Positions 53,204 to 62,012 are shown, counted from the first letter of the stretch. The stretch: DNA of 64,000 bases from Hoeflea sp. 108 (GCF_000372965.1 NZ_KB890024.1:870839-934838); one strand, 5' to 3'. Translations and numbers: made by a program. The notes: generated from the sequence alone by a model not told the origin.

Positions 53204-54118
53204 ATGGAACTGCGTTTCAAGCTCAACTACCTGTTTCAGGGACAGAATTCGCCGTTTCTGCATGCCGTCGACGCCGGCTACTTCGACGATCATGGCCTCT
53301 CCTGTACCTTCGTCGAAGGCTTCAGCTCGTCGCTTGTGACGCGCGCTCTGGTTGGCGGTGAGGCAGATATCGGATACGGTGATGTATCCTCTGTGTTCGA
53401 GCGCGCGCTGCGCACGGGCGAAACAGAGATCTCCTGTCTCGTTCCGATCTACGAGCACACGCCCTGCTGCCTGGGCTACATCTCCGACGGCAAGCGGCTG
53501 ACCCTCGCCGATGTTCCCGGCAGCACCTTGTGCGGACCGAATGGCGACACCTCGGCGCGGCTTCTGCCGCTGCTGCTCAAGCGCAACGGCTTTGCACCCG
53601 ACAGCTACACCTATCTCGGTGTCCAGCCGGAGGAGCGCGACCGGTTGGTGGCGGCCCGCTCGGTGCTGGCGGCGACTTGTTTCGATGCGACGCTGAAATT
53701 TGCCATGCAGATGCGCGGCCACGACGCCAGCGGCCTCGACTTCCTCTATTTCGCCGACAACGGGCTCGACATCTATTCCGGCGCACTGGTGGCGCTGAAC
53801 TCGGTGCTGGAAAAGGATACTGGTCTCGCCGGCAAGCTGCAGGCGATCACGCGACAGGCCTGGCATGATTGCCTCGCCAATCCCCAGCTCGGCGTTGATG
53901 CGGTGGTCAGGCGTTCGCCCGACATGGATCCCGAGATTGTGCACAACCAGCTGACCTGGATTCTCGAACGCCAGGTCTTTCCCGAAGGGGCACGGCCGAT
54001 GGAGTTCGACCTCGGCGGCGCCAAGATGGCCGATACGCTGGAATGCGCCACCTATTCGGTCGGCGCCGAGGCCAAGCGCAGCGCGGAAGGTCTTGCGGCC
54101 GAGATCTGCCTGAATTAG
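53204..54118 (+). CDS. NMT1/THI5-like protein without signal peptide
   Basis: 304 residues. The PBP-type fold of NMT1/THI5 and taurine/nitrate-binding proteins is visible: FLHAVDAGYFDDHGLSCTFVEGFSSSLVTRALVGGEADIGYGDVSSVFERAL, then GSTLCGPNGDTSARLLPLLLKRNGF, with conserved hydrophobic strands. Unlike ABC-associated members it begins MELRFKLNYLFQGQNSP with no signal peptide, so it is probably cytoplasmic, unless a missed upstream start adds one. It may be an enzyme (as in pyrimidine precursor THI5) or a ligand sensor. It overlaps the stop of the TrmO-like gene (stop codons share two bases). Confidence 0.75.
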   Translation: MELRFKLNYLFQGQNSPFLHAVDAGYFDDHGLSCTFVEGFSSSLVTRALVGGEADIGYGDVSSVFERALRTGETEISCLVPIYEHTPCCLGYISDGKRLTLADVPGSTLCGPNGDTSARLLPLLLKRNGFAPDSYTYLGVQPEERDRLVAARSVLAATCFDATLKFAMQMRGHDASGLDFLYFADNGLDIYSGALVALNSVLEKDTGLAGKLQAITRQAWHDCLANPQLGVDAVVRRSPDMDPEIVHNQLTWILERQVFPEGARPMEFDLGGAKMADTLECATYSVGAEAKRSAEGLAAEICLN

Positions 54119-54606
54119 CCGGTCTGGAAGTCGCCCGGCTGCGGCGGGGCGATGGGGGTGAACAGGGTGCGGTCTGGCTTGATGTCGATCAGAGGCGTGC
54201 CGTCGAGGCAGTCCATGCCGCGCACCGACAGCACGTTGCCGTCTATGCCGACCAGCTCGACGATCTGGGTGCCGATCGGGTTAGGCCGGACCGGCGAGCG
54301 CAGCGAGAAAGTGCCGCGCGCCGTGCCGTCATTGGCCGGGCTCTGGCGCACCAGGTCACGGCGGGAGAGGTGCAGCCAGTAGAGCACTTCGAGGCGGGCG
54401 AATTGAGCGACCCCCTCAAGTGCCGCCACCCAAGGCTCGAAAATCTCGATCTGGCAGACCGGGCCGTCGGCGCGGCCTTGTCGCGGGGTCAAGAGGCGCG
54501 AATCCCAGGGCGTCCGGATGCGGCCGATGAAATAGAGTTCGGCGTCGTATCGGAGCGGTAGCGCGACGGCGCTTTCGCCGTCGCGGATTTCGTTTTCGCG
54601 AACCAC
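54115..54606 (-). CDS. TrmO/TsaA-like methyltransferase-domain protein
   Basis: 163 residues from GTG 54606, two bases after the mop stop. The TrmO (YaeB/VirR) beta-barrel domain shows as YFIGRIRTPWDSR, CQIEIFEPWVAALEGVAQF, TFSLRSPVRPNPIGTQIVELVGID, and IDIKP. In E. coli the family methylates N6-threonylcarbamoyladenosine in tRNA, but this shorter form is often near metal or molybdenum genes. It is cotranscribed with mop. Target is inferred from family, not from context. Confidence 0.8.
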   Translation of the reverse strand: MVRENEIRDGESAVALPLRYDAELYFIGRIRTPWDSRLLTPRQGRADGPVCQIEIFEPWVAALEGVAQFARLEVLYWLHLSRRDLVRQSPANDGTARGTFSLRSPVRPNPIGTQIVELVGIDGNVLSVRGMDCLDGTPLIDIKPDRTLFTPIAPPQPGDFQTG

Positions 54607-54608
54607 GT

Positions 54609-54815
54609 TCAGTCGACCGCGACCATGACGTCGGAGGCCTTGATGACCGCATAGGCTTCCTTGCCGGCGGCAAGCTTCAGTTCGTCGACCGCCGCATTGG
54701 TGATGGAGGCGGTGACGACGGCGCCGCCGATGTCGATGCGGACATGCGAGGTGGTCGCCCCCTTGGTCACTTCGACGATCTTGCCCTTGAGCTGGTTGCG
54801 GGCGCTGATCTTCAT
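54609..54815 (-). CDS. mop: molbindin (single TOBE/Mop domain)
   Basis: 68 residues: MKISARNQLKGKIVEVTKGATT, then VRIDIGGAVVTASITNAAVDELKL and GKEAYAVIKASDVMVAVD. This is the whole Mop/TOBE domain, which oligomerises to bind molybdate or tungstate oxyanions in the cytoplasm. It overlaps the ABC ATPase gene by four bases and so is part of the same operon. Its presence is the main reason to read the operon as a molybdate/tungstate importer. Confidence 0.92.
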   Translation of the reverse strand: MKISARNQLKGKIVEVTKGATTSHVRIDIGGAVVTASITNAAVDELKLAAGKEAYAVIKASDVMVAVD

Positions 54816-55600
54816 GGTGCATTCCTTTCGATGAGGGTTGGGGTGCAGACATGGCGTCCGGCCTGTTCGAGATAGGCAACTGCAACTCCGACGCCATAGA
54901 GAGCCTGCAGCGCTTCGGACGTTAGCGCATCCTGCGGCTTTCCAATGGCAATGAGTGCGCCCGCCTGCATCAGCGCGACGCGGCTGGCGCAGGCGAATGC
55001 GTGGCTGGGATCGTGGGTGGAGATGACAACCGCCATGCCAGAGCCGGCAAAGCTCGAGATGCGGCTGAGCACGCGGGCCTGATTGCCGAAGTCGAGGCTG
55101 GCGGTCGGCTCGTCCATGACGATCAGTTCGGGCTCCTGGGCGAGCGCGCGGGCGATCAAGGTCATCTGCTTTTCACCACCTGAGATGTCGGTGAAGGGGC
55201 GGGCGGCGAGATGGCCGATACCGAGCGCGGCAAGCGCGTCCTGCGTGATCGCCCGGTCGGCCATGGTGGGCGAGGCGAAGGTGTCGATGCGACTGGCCCG
55301 GCCCATCAAGACGACGTCGAATACCGAGAACGGGAAATAGGCACCGGTCGCCTGTGGCACATAAGCGATGTGGCGTGCGAACTGCGAACGCGAGAAGGTG
55401 GCGATATCCTTGCCGTTCAGTTCCAGCCTGCCGCCCTGGCGCGGCAGCAGGCCGAGCAGGGTCTTGAACAGCGTGGTCTTGCCGCAGCCATTGGGGCCGA
55501 GCAGGCACAGCACCTCGCCACGATCCACCGAAAGCGTCACTCCGTGGCCGATTTTGACGCGGCCATAGCCGAAGGCGAGATCGGTTGCCTGAAGCATCAT
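54812..55600 (-). CDS. ABC transporter ATP-binding protein, FecE/MolC-like
   Basis: 262 residues. Walker A LLGPNGCGKTTLFKTLLGLL, Q-loop YVPQATGAYFPFSVFDVVLMGR, signature ISGGEKQMTLIARALAQEPELIVMDEPTASLDFG and switch His in ISTHDPSHAFACA. The FecE/BtuD class is normally linked to FecCD-type permeases, as here. Start ATG 55600 follows GAGG at six bases. Joint placement with mop and a FecCD permease fits a MolC-type role. Confidence 0.92.
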   Translation of the reverse strand: MMLQATDLAFGYGRVKIGHGVTLSVDRGEVLCLLGPNGCGKTTLFKTLLGLLPRQGGRLELNGKDIATFSRSQFARHIAYVPQATGAYFPFSVFDVVLMGRASRIDTFASPTMADRAITQDALAALGIGHLAARPFTDISGGEKQMTLIARALAQEPELIVMDEPTASLDFGNQARVLSRISSFAGSGMAVVISTHDPSHAFACASRVALMQAGALIAIGKPQDALTSEALQALYGVGVAVAYLEQAGRHVCTPTLIERNAP

Positions 55601-56628
55601 TGCCAGCCTCGCCGGGTCGTCAGGAGCAGATAGAGGAAGAATGGCGCGCCAATGGCGGCCGTCAGGATGCCGAGCGGCACCTCGATCGCGGCGATGCTGC
55701 GGGCGAGCGTGTCGACGCCGACCAAGTAGGCGGCGCCGATGAGCATCGAAGCCGGCAGCAGGCGCGAGAAGTCGGGTCCGACAAACATGCGCGCGACATG
55801 TGGTACGAGCAGGCCGATCCAGCCGATGATGCCCGATATGGAAACGGCAGCCGCGGTCATCAGCGTGGCGGCGGCGACAATGACGATGCGTATCCAGCGC
55901 GTCTCGACGCCGAGTGCACGCGCCTCCTCGTCGTCGAGCGTCATCAGGTTCATTCGCCATCGCAGCAGTACCATCGGCACCAGCGCGACAAGGACAGCGG
56001 GCAGGATGGACACAAGATCGGCGCGGCTGATGCTGGCGAGGCTGCCGAGCAGCCAGAAGGTGATGGCCGGCAGTTGGTTATAGGGATCGGCGAGTACCTT
56101 GAGCAGTGACACGCAGGCGCCGAGAAGCGCGCCGATGGCGACGCCCGCCAGCACCAGCACCAGGATCGGATCGCGCTCGCGCACGATAGAGCCGATGGCG
56201 TAGACGAGCGCCACGGCCGCAAGCCCGCCGGCAAAGGCAAGGCCCTGTATGGCAAGCACCGACAAGGACAGGAAAATGCCGACCACGGCGCCGAAGCTGG
56301 CGCCGGCGGAGACGCCGAGGATGTCGGGCGAGACAAGCGGGTTGCGGAACAGGCCTTGATAGACCGCACCCGCGGCCGCGAGCGATCCGCCGACGAGGAT
56401 GCCGGCGCCGACACGCGGCAGGCGCACATTCCAGATCACGGTCTCGACAGTGGGCGCGACGCCGCTTGCGCCGCCTGACAGCTTGGCCATGACCACGGCG
56501 AGAATGTCAGGCGGCGCAACCGGATATTTGCCGGTCAGGATCGCCACCAGGATGATGGCGATGAGCAGCACCGCCAGCGCGCCGATGGCGATCGGCCCGG
56601 CGCGCTGGGCTTTCTGGTGCTGCTGCAA
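55597..56628 (-). CDS. FecCD-type ABC permease (MolB-like)
   Basis: About 343 residues from TTG 56628, with nine or ten helices; the hallmark segment is PRVGAGILVGGSLAAAGAVYQGLFRNPLVSPDILGVSAGASFGAVVG, with a second coupling region near GIIGWIGLLVPHVARMFVGPDFSRLLPASML. An upstream ATG at 56712 would overlap the binding-protein gene by 62 bases, so the TTG is preferred. It overlaps the ATPase start by four bases. FecCD permeases move Fe-siderophores, B12, haem, zinc or, in MolBC, molybdate. Confidence 0.88.
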   Translation of the reverse strand: MQQHQKAQRAGPIAIGALAVLLIAIILVAILTGKYPVAPPDILAVVMAKLSGGASGVAPTVETVIWNVRLPRVGAGILVGGSLAAAGAVYQGLFRNPLVSPDILGVSAGASFGAVVGIFLSLSVLAIQGLAFAGGLAAVALVYAIGSIVRERDPILVLVLAGVAIGALLGACVSLLKVLADPYNQLPAITFWLLGSLASISRADLVSILPAVLVALVPMVLLRWRMNLMTLDDEEARALGVETRWIRIVIVAAATLMTAAAVSISGIIGWIGLLVPHVARMFVGPDFSRLLPASMLIGAAYLVGVDTLARSIAAIEVPLGILTAAIGAPFFLYLLLTTRRGWQ

Positions 56629-56650
56629 GTGCTCGGCTTCCGCTCGAAGC

Positions 56651-57703
56651 TCAGGGCTTCGGACCGGTGTCGGCCAGCAGCTTGCCAAGTTGCTCGTCGG
56701 TGAGATCGACATGATAGAACAGCTTGTAGAAGTCGCGGGTCTCGGCCTTCAGGTCGATTTCGGCCTTGCCAGGGTAAAGCGCCGAGGTGAGCCAGGAAAC
56801 GCCGATGGCGCGGTTGACGCCGGGAGGCGCATCGAACCAGCCGAAGGGCAGGGCCGGTGCACGAAACACGCGACCGTCCTTCACTGCCTTGATGCCGGCC
56901 CATGAAGGGTCAGACAGCACCGACTTCTGGAACTTCGGGCTGAGCGTCAGGATGACGTCGGGGTTCCACGACAGGATCTGTTCGAGCGAGACATTGGCGA
57001 GCGAGCCCTTGCCTGCGGCTTCGGCGACATTGGTGGCGCCGACGGCGGACAGCACTTCCATATTGATCGAACCGGCGAGGCCGGTCTCCAGCCCGTCAGG
57101 GCCGCGGCCGTAATAGACGCGCGGGCGCTGGTCGGCCGGCACCTCAGCCACGACCTTGTCGAGCCGCTGCATCGCAGCTTCGGTGTAGGCGGCGAGCTTT
57201 TCGGCCTGCTCCTTTTCGCCCAGGAGTTCGCCGATCTCGCGCAGCGACTTCGGCGTGTTGGCGAAACTGCCGTCGATCAGCACATAGGGAATGCCGGTCT
57301 GTTCCTGCACCTTGTCGGCGAGCGAGGCATAGGTCGGGTTGACCGTGCCGACATCGAGGATGATGTCGGGCTTCATCGCCAGCACGGCTTCCATGTTGGC
57401 GGTGTCGCCCTTGCCGGTCAGGCGGCCATGGACGGGCAGGTCGCGATAGGGAGCCGCGATGAAGTCCTTCTCGTCGTCTTTGAACTCGCGCACCCAACCG
57501 ACCATACGGTCGGGCGCGACCGAGTAGAGCAGCACCGAAGCGGGCGGGCCGGCGGCCATGACGCGGGTGATCTTCTCGGGCAGCGCCACCTTGCGGCCGG
57601 CGGCGTCGGTGAAGACGCGCTGCTCAGCCGAAGCAAGCGAGGCGAAGCCGACCAGAGCGGTGGCGGCAGCCAAGAATGAAATCAAGAGGTTGCGGCGTCT
57701 CAT
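56651..57703 (-). CDS. periplasmic binding protein of a FecB/MolA-like family
   Basis: 350 residues with signal peptide (RRRNLLISFLAAATALVGFASLASA). Peripla_BP_2 fold: TDAAGRKVALPEKITRVMAAGPP, KPDIILDVGTVN, IPYVLIDGSFANTPKSLREIGELLG, DPSWAGIKAVKDGRVF. ATG 57703 is taken; ATG 57745 would put the start inside an inverted repeat. No siderophore-specific motif is visible. As the first gene of the operon it defines the substrate; molybdate or tungstate is inferred from mop and the upstream boxes. Confidence 0.88.
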   Translation of the reverse strand: MRRRNLLISFLAAATALVGFASLASAEQRVFTDAAGRKVALPEKITRVMAAGPPASVLLYSVAPDRMVGWVREFKDDEKDFIAAPYRDLPVHGRLTGKGDTANMEAVLAMKPDIILDVGTVNPTYASLADKVQEQTGIPYVLIDGSFANTPKSLREIGELLGEKEQAEKLAAYTEAAMQRLDKVVAEVPADQRPRVYYGRGPDGLETGLAGSINMEVLSAVGATNVAEAAGKGSLANVSLEQILSWNPDVILTLSPKFQKSVLSDPSWAGIKAVKDGRVFRAPALPFGWFDAPPGVNRAIGVSWLTSALYPGKAEIDLKAETRDFYKLFYHVDLTDEQLGKLLADTGPKP

Positions 57704-57734
57704 GCTGTCGATCTCGGGTTGAACAATGGGTTTG

Positions 57735-57791
57735 GATATATACATGCCAATATAACGAGCGGCGCATTGTTATGTTTGATCGAATATAACG
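57735..57791. promoter_or_regulatory. two tandem ModE-like inverted repeats upstream of the binding-protein gene
   Basis: Site A: GATATAT, eight bases, ATATAAC (57735-57756). Site B: GTTATGT, eight bases, ATATAAC (57769-57790). Both have the same half-sites, spacing and a following G, 34 bases apart. This is close to ModE-type molybdate boxes. Confidence 0.65.
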
Positions 57792-57920
57792 GTCAAGGGC
57801 TTTGTGCGGCTGTGCCAGCCGATTCCAGGGCCTTCGCCTTGACCCATGGGCGCCGGTCGGAAAGGCTGGGTCGAGATTCAGGTGAACCTCAAAGGTTCAG
57901 TGAGCCAAGGAGAGACATTC

Positions 57921-58370
57921 ATGTACACCCATATCCTCATCGCCACCGACGGCTCGGAACTGGCGCAGAAGGGGTTGGAGCACGGGCTCAGCCTCGCCAA
58001 GGGCCTGGGCAGCACGGTGACGATCATGAACGTGACCGAGCCGGCGCCAATCTTTGCCTCTGCCGGTATGTACGGCCCGGTGGCGACCGCCGAGGACATC
58101 GTGTCCTACCAGAAGGCTGGTGAGGAATACGGTGCCAAGGTGCTGAAGGCTGCCAAGGCCGAAGCCGACAAACTGGGCGTCAACGCCAACACCATCCATG
58201 TCGAGGAGATGTGGGCCGCCGAGGCGATCAACCAGATCGCCCAGGACAAGGGCTGCGACCTCATCGTCATGGCCTCGCATGGCCGCCGTGGCCTGGGACG
58301 CCTGATCCTCGGCAGCCAGACTGTGGATGTTTTGACCAACAGCAAGGTGCCGGTGCTGGTCGTCCGCTAG
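57921..58370 (+). CDS. universal stress protein (UspA family)
   Basis: 149 residues. UspA fold with the ATP-binding pattern VMASHGRRGLGRLILGSQTVDVLTNSKVPVLVVR and start MYTHILIATDGSELAQKGLEHGLSLAKGL. ATG 57921 follows AAGGAGAGACATTC. Likely induced by stress or growth arrest; binds ATP in this subfamily. It stands alone with a bidirectional terminator downstream. Confidence 0.93.
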   Translation: MYTHILIATDGSELAQKGLEHGLSLAKGLGSTVTIMNVTEPAPIFASAGMYGPVATAEDIVSYQKAGEEYGAKVLKAAKAEADKLGVNANTIHVEEMWAAEAINQIAQDKGCDLIVMASHGRRGLGRLILGSQTVDVLTNSKVPVLVVR

Positions 58371-58492
58371 AGCAATTCCAGGAAGAGTGCGCAGCGGTTT
58401 TTCCGTCCGGAATTGCGCAAAAACAAAGAGATCGAGGGGTTCCGCGATTCGAAGGAAAGCGGAATTCTCCAAGAGCTTCGGCCTGAATGAGA

Positions 58493-58526
58493 AAAGGCCT
58501 CCCTGACCGGCGTCGGGGAGGCCTTT
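58493..58526. terminator. bidirectional terminator between usp and the D-TA-like gene
   Basis: AAAGGCCTCCC and GGGAGGCCTTT form an 11-bp stem with a 12-base loop, A- and T-rich outside. Confidence 0.85.
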
Positions 58527-58544
58527 CTTGCTCGTTTGTGCTGT

Positions 58545-59603
58545 TCAGATGATCTTGCCGCGTGCCGGCACCGGCCACAGCTCCGCCGCCTTGTCCTTGC
58601 CGTAGACATAGACGCCGTCGACCATGTTGGTGACGACGCAGGCGTGGTTGGGCACGATGCGGATGCGCTGGCCGACTGTGAGGTTGATGTCGCCGTCGCA
58701 ACGCAGGCGGCCATGCTCTTCCGACAGCTGATCTATTAAGATGTCGGGCCGGCCAAGCACATGGCCGTGACCGACGAGGCCGAGCAGGTCCGAGGTCAGC
58801 GTCTTTGAGCCGGCGTCGATGATGGCGCGGTTGGGTGCCGGCACCGAGACGACGGTGGCAAGCACCGTCAGCGCGCAATCGTCCCAACTGGTGACGCCGC
58901 GAGCGACCAGCGAGCGGTCGTTGTAGACATACGTGCCGGGGCGGAATTCGGTGGCTACAGGCGCCAGATGCGCCAGCATCATGTCGGGCGAGCCGCCCGA
59001 GGTGACGGCGGGAACGGCAATGCCCTTGGTCTCGATCAGCGCCTTGGCCTCGGTCATGAAGGCCTGCACCTTGGCTGCGCCGCCGACCGGCGGGTAGGTC
59101 ATCAGGCCGGCGAAATGCAGGCCCGGGGCGGCATGGATGCGGCCAGCGAGTTCGGCTGCTTCTTGCGGCGAGCCGACGCCGCAGCGATCGGCGCCGGTGT
59201 TGCATTCGACGAAAACGCTGAGCGTTGTGCCGGCGGCCGCAAAGGCGGCCGAGAGCCCGTCGATCACGGTCGCATTGTCGGCGACAACAGCAAGCTTGAC
59301 CTTGCGGGCGAGCGCCACGAGCGCGTGCAGCTTGTCGTCACCCAGGATGTTGTAGGTGATCAGCACGTCGTTCAGCCGGTCGCTGCCGGCGACCATGGCC
59401 TCGGCTTCCGACACTTTCTGGCAGGTGATGCCGACGGCACCCGCGTCGAGCTGCATCTCGGCGATGCGGGGTAGCTTGTGCGTCTTGATGTGCGGGCGGA
59501 CCTTCAGCCCGTGGCTGTCGGCATAGGCCTGGAAGCGCTCGATGTTCCGCTTCGCCACATCGATGTCCACCAACACGGCGGGCGTCTGGATCTTGTCGAA
59601 CAT
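58545..59603 (-). CDS. PLP-dependent D-threonine-aldolase/D-serine-dehydratase-like enzyme
   Basis: 352 residues. Alanine-racemase-type N-terminal barrel with the PLP lysine in LKVRPHIKTHKLPRIAEMQLDAG and a C-terminal domain with the metal-binding His and Cys in IVPNHACVVTNMVDGVYV. These features define the fold type III D-threonine aldolase/D-serine dehydratase (DSD1) family, acting on D-3-hydroxy-amino acids. ATG 59603 follows GAGGCAAAGG. It is divergent from the polar amino-acid ABC operon, RidA and IclR genes, with an inverted repeat in the shared leader, so a role in D-amino-acid use is likely. Confidence 0.9.
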   Translation of the reverse strand: MFDKIQTPAVLVDIDVAKRNIERFQAYADSHGLKVRPHIKTHKLPRIAEMQLDAGAVGITCQKVSEAEAMVAGSDRLNDVLITYNILGDDKLHALVALARKVKLAVVADNATVIDGLSAAFAAAGTTLSVFVECNTGADRCGVGSPQEAAELAGRIHAAPGLHFAGLMTYPPVGGAAKVQAFMTEAKALIETKGIAVPAVTSGGSPDMMLAHLAPVATEFRPGTYVYNDRSLVARGVTSWDDCALTVLATVVSVPAPNRAIIDAGSKTLTSDLLGLVGHGHVLGRPDILIDQLSEEHGRLRCDGDINLTVGQRIRIVPNHACVVTNMVDGVYVYGKDKAAELWPVPARGKII

Positions 59604-59656
59604 GCCTTTGCCTCGCCTCCAAATCACGAGCGCCGCGGACCTTGCCTCCGAAGCGC

Positions 59657-59687
59657 TTGACAAACAATGCCGCCTGTCGCCTTATAC
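59657..59687 (+). promoter_or_regulatory. candidate promoter of the ABC operon
   Basis: Perfect -35 TTGACA (59657-59662) and weak TTATAC (59682-59687), 19 bases apart, 70-100 bases before the binding-protein start. Confidence 0.45.
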
Positions 59688-59703
59688 GTCAATCCATTAT
59701 TCA

Positions 59704-59729
59704 GGACACATGTCCGTAATAATGGACAT
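59704..59729. promoter_or_regulatory. inverted-repeat operator for the IclR-type regulator
   Basis: Three TGTCC/GGACA half-sites: GGACA, two bases, TGTCC (59704-59715), and ATGTCC, eight bases, GGACAT (59710-59729). Situated between divergent genes and just downstream of the candidate promoter. Confidence 0.65.
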
Positions 59730-59763
59730 TGCATTAGAGAGTTCTTTTGGGAGGAACGGCGAG

Positions 59764-60603
59764 ATGAAGATCGCACTTTCCGCGGCTGTCGCCGCGCTCG
59801 CGCTGATGGCGGCAACGCCTGCCGGCGCACAGGAAAAACAAAGCAAGCTCGATGAGGTTCTGGCACGTGGCCATCTGGTCATGGGCACCGGCAGCACCAA
59901 CGCGCCGTGGCACTTCAAGAGCGCCGACGACAAGCTGCAGGGCTTCGACGTCGACATGGGCCGCATCGTCGCCAAGGCGCTGTTCGGCGATCCGGACAAG
60001 ATCGAATACGTCAACCAGTCTTCGGATGCCCGCATCCCGAACATTACCACCAACAAGGTCGATCTGACCTGCCAGTTCATGACCGTGACAGGCGAGCGCG
60101 CCCAGCAGATCGCCTTCACCATTCCCTACTACCGCGAAGGCGTCGGCCTGATGCTGAAGGGCGACAGCAAATATGCCGACTATGCCGCGCTCAAGGCCGC
60201 CGGCTCGGGCGTGACTATCTCGGTGCTGCAGAACGTCTACGCCGAGGCCATGGTGCATGCCGCCCTGCCGGAGGCGAAGGTCGACCAGTATGAATCCGTC
60301 GACCTGATCTACCAGGCGTTGGAATCTGGCCGGGCCGATGCGGTCGCTACCGACCAATCGTCGCTGGCTTGGTACATGAAGCAGAACCCGGACCGCTACA
60401 AGGACGCGGGCTACGGCTGGAACCCGCAGACCTATGCCTGCGGCGTCAAGCGCGGCGACCAGGACTGGCTGAACTTCGTCAACACCGCGCTGCATGAAGC
60501 GATGACCGGTGTCGAGTTCGACTTCTACGCCAACTCCTACAAGACCTGGTTCGGCAAGGAACTCGCTCCGCCGCAGATCGGCTTCCCGGTCGAGTACAAG
60601 TAA
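59764..60603 (+). CDS. polar amino-acid ABC solute-binding protein
   Basis: 279 residues with signal peptide (MKIALSAAVAALALMAATPAGA). Family 3 motif NAPWHFKSADDKLQGFDVDMGRIVAKALFG, with DLTCQFMTVTGERAQQIAFTIPYYREG in the second lobe. GGGAGGAACGGCGAG precedes ATG. First gene of a complete ABC operon: binding protein, two permeases, ATPase, then RidA. Confidence 0.93.
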   Translation: MKIALSAAVAALALMAATPAGAQEKQSKLDEVLARGHLVMGTGSTNAPWHFKSADDKLQGFDVDMGRIVAKALFGDPDKIEYVNQSSDARIPNITTNKVDLTCQFMTVTGERAQQIAFTIPYYREGVGLMLKGDSKYADYAALKAAGSGVTISVLQNVYAEAMVHAALPEAKVDQYESVDLIYQALESGRADAVATDQSSLAWYMKQNPDRYKDAGYGWNPQTYACGVKRGDQDWLNFVNTALHEAMTGVEFDFYANSYKTWFGKELAPPQIGFPVEYK

Positions 60604-60671
60604 GCTCGCCAATAGTGGCGCGGCCCCTGGCCTGAACTCGGCCGCGCCACATCTCTCACTCGGACGGCACC

Positions 60672-61334
60672 ATGGGTTACACCCTCAATTTCTCGGCGGT
60701 CTGGCGCAGCTTCGATCAGTTGCTGTGGGGCCTGGGGCTCAGCCTCGGCCTGGCCTTCGTCGCCATCGCCATCGGCTGCGTCATCGGCCTCGTCACGGCC
60801 TTCGGGCTGCTGTCGAAGCAGGCGTTTCTGCGCCGGCTGGCGCAAGTCTATGTCACGATCATCCGCAACACGCCGATCCTGGTGCTGGTGCTGTTCACCT
60901 TCTTTGCGATGCCGCAGATGGGCATTCGCCTCGGCAAGGTCGAAAGCTTTGTCGCCACGCTGGCGATCTATTCTGGCGCCTATCTCGCCGAAGTGTTCCG
61001 TGGTGGTCTTCTGGCTGTGCCCAACGGGCTCAAGGAAGCAGGTCTCGCCATCGGACTGACGCAGGCGCAGATACGCAGCTCAATCGTCATTCCGCTGATG
61101 CTGCGCAACGTACTGCCGTCGCTGTCGAGCACGATGATCTCGCTGTTCAAGGACACCTCGCTGGCCGCGGCAATCGCCGTGCCGGAACTGACCTTCGAGG
61201 CACGCAAGATCAACGTCGAGAGCTTCCGCGTCATCGAGACCTGGATGGTCACGAGTATGCTCTACGTCGCCACCTGCTCCGTGCTGGCCGCACTGCTGCG
61301 CCGGCTCGAGAAGCGCATGTCCATTCCGAGGTGA
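60672..61334 (+). CDS. polar amino-acid ABC permease 1
   Basis: 220 residues with five hydrophobic helices; the permease loop is in AVPNGLKEAGLAIGLTQAQIRSSIVIPLMLRN. It follows the binding-protein gene after 68 bases. The next permease starts five bases after its stop, within the same ribosome-binding region. Confidence 0.93.
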   Translation: MGYTLNFSAVWRSFDQLLWGLGLSLGLAFVAIAIGCVIGLVTAFGLLSKQAFLRRLAQVYVTIIRNTPILVLVLFTFFAMPQMGIRLGKVESFVATLAIYSGAYLAEVFRGGLLAVPNGLKEAGLAIGLTQAQIRSSIVIPLMLRNVLPSLSSTMISLFKDTSLAAAIAVPELTFEARKINVESFRVIETWMVTSMLYVATCSVLAALLRRLEKRMSIPR

Positions 61335-61339
61335 CCGAC

Positions 61340-62002
61340 ATGGAACTCGTCGCATTCCTCGAAACGCTTTGGCTCGCCCGCATCCCGATCCTCAAGGGCA
61401 TCGGCGTCACCGTCTCCATCTCGCTGCTGGCGATCCTCGTCGGCACCGTGCTCGGCATCGGCGTCGGTCTGGCGCTGACCTATGGCAAGGGGCCGGTGCG
61501 CTGGCTGGTGCGCGGCTACACTGACTTCATCCGCGGCACGCCCGTGCTGGTGCTGGTTCTCGCGAGCTACTACGTGTTGGGTACGGTGGGCATCGACCTC
61601 GGACCGTTCCAGGCCGGCGTGCTGGCGCTCGCCGTGTTCTGCTCATCGCATGTCGGCGAGATCGTGCGCGGCGCGCTGCAGTCGATCCCGAAGGGCCAGA
61701 CCGAGGCCGCAAAGGCGATCGGCCTAACCTTGCCGCAGACCTTCGCCTATGTGCTCGGGCCGCAGGCCTTGCGCCAGGTGCTGCCCGCTTGGGTCAATAC
61801 GGCTGCCGAGATGGTCAAGGCTTCCACTCTGCTTTCGATCATTGGCGTGGCGGAGCTTCTGCTCAGGACGCAGGAGCTGATCTCGCGCACCTTCATGAGC
61901 CTCGAATTCTATCTCTTCGCGGGCTTCCTCTACTTCGTGATCAACTACGGCATCGAGCGCTTCGGCAAATATGTCGAACGCAAGACCTCGATCCCCTCGT
62001 GA
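61340..62002 (+). CDS. polar amino-acid ABC permease 2
   Basis: 220 residues, five helices, loop in IPKGQTEAAKAIGLTLPQTFAYVLGPQALRQ. ATG 61340 is five bases past the previous stop, with CGAGGTGACCGAC as ribosome site. Partner of permease 1. Confidence 0.93.
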   Translation: MELVAFLETLWLARIPILKGIGVTVSISLLAILVGTVLGIGVGLALTYGKGPVRWLVRGYTDFIRGTPVLVLVLASYYVLGTVGIDLGPFQAGVLALAVFCSSHVGEIVRGALQSIPKGQTEAAKAIGLTLPQTFAYVLGPQALRQVLPAWVNTAAEMVKASTLLSIIGVAELLLRTQELISRTFMSLEFYLFAGFLYFVINYGIERFGKYVERKTSIPS

Positions 62003-62012
62003 GGCCGCATCC

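Noticed and set aside
55600..55960. N-terminal extension of the ABC ATPase
   Set aside because: Arg/His-rich and antisense-like, overlaps the permease; MMLQATDLAFGYG is the conserved start.
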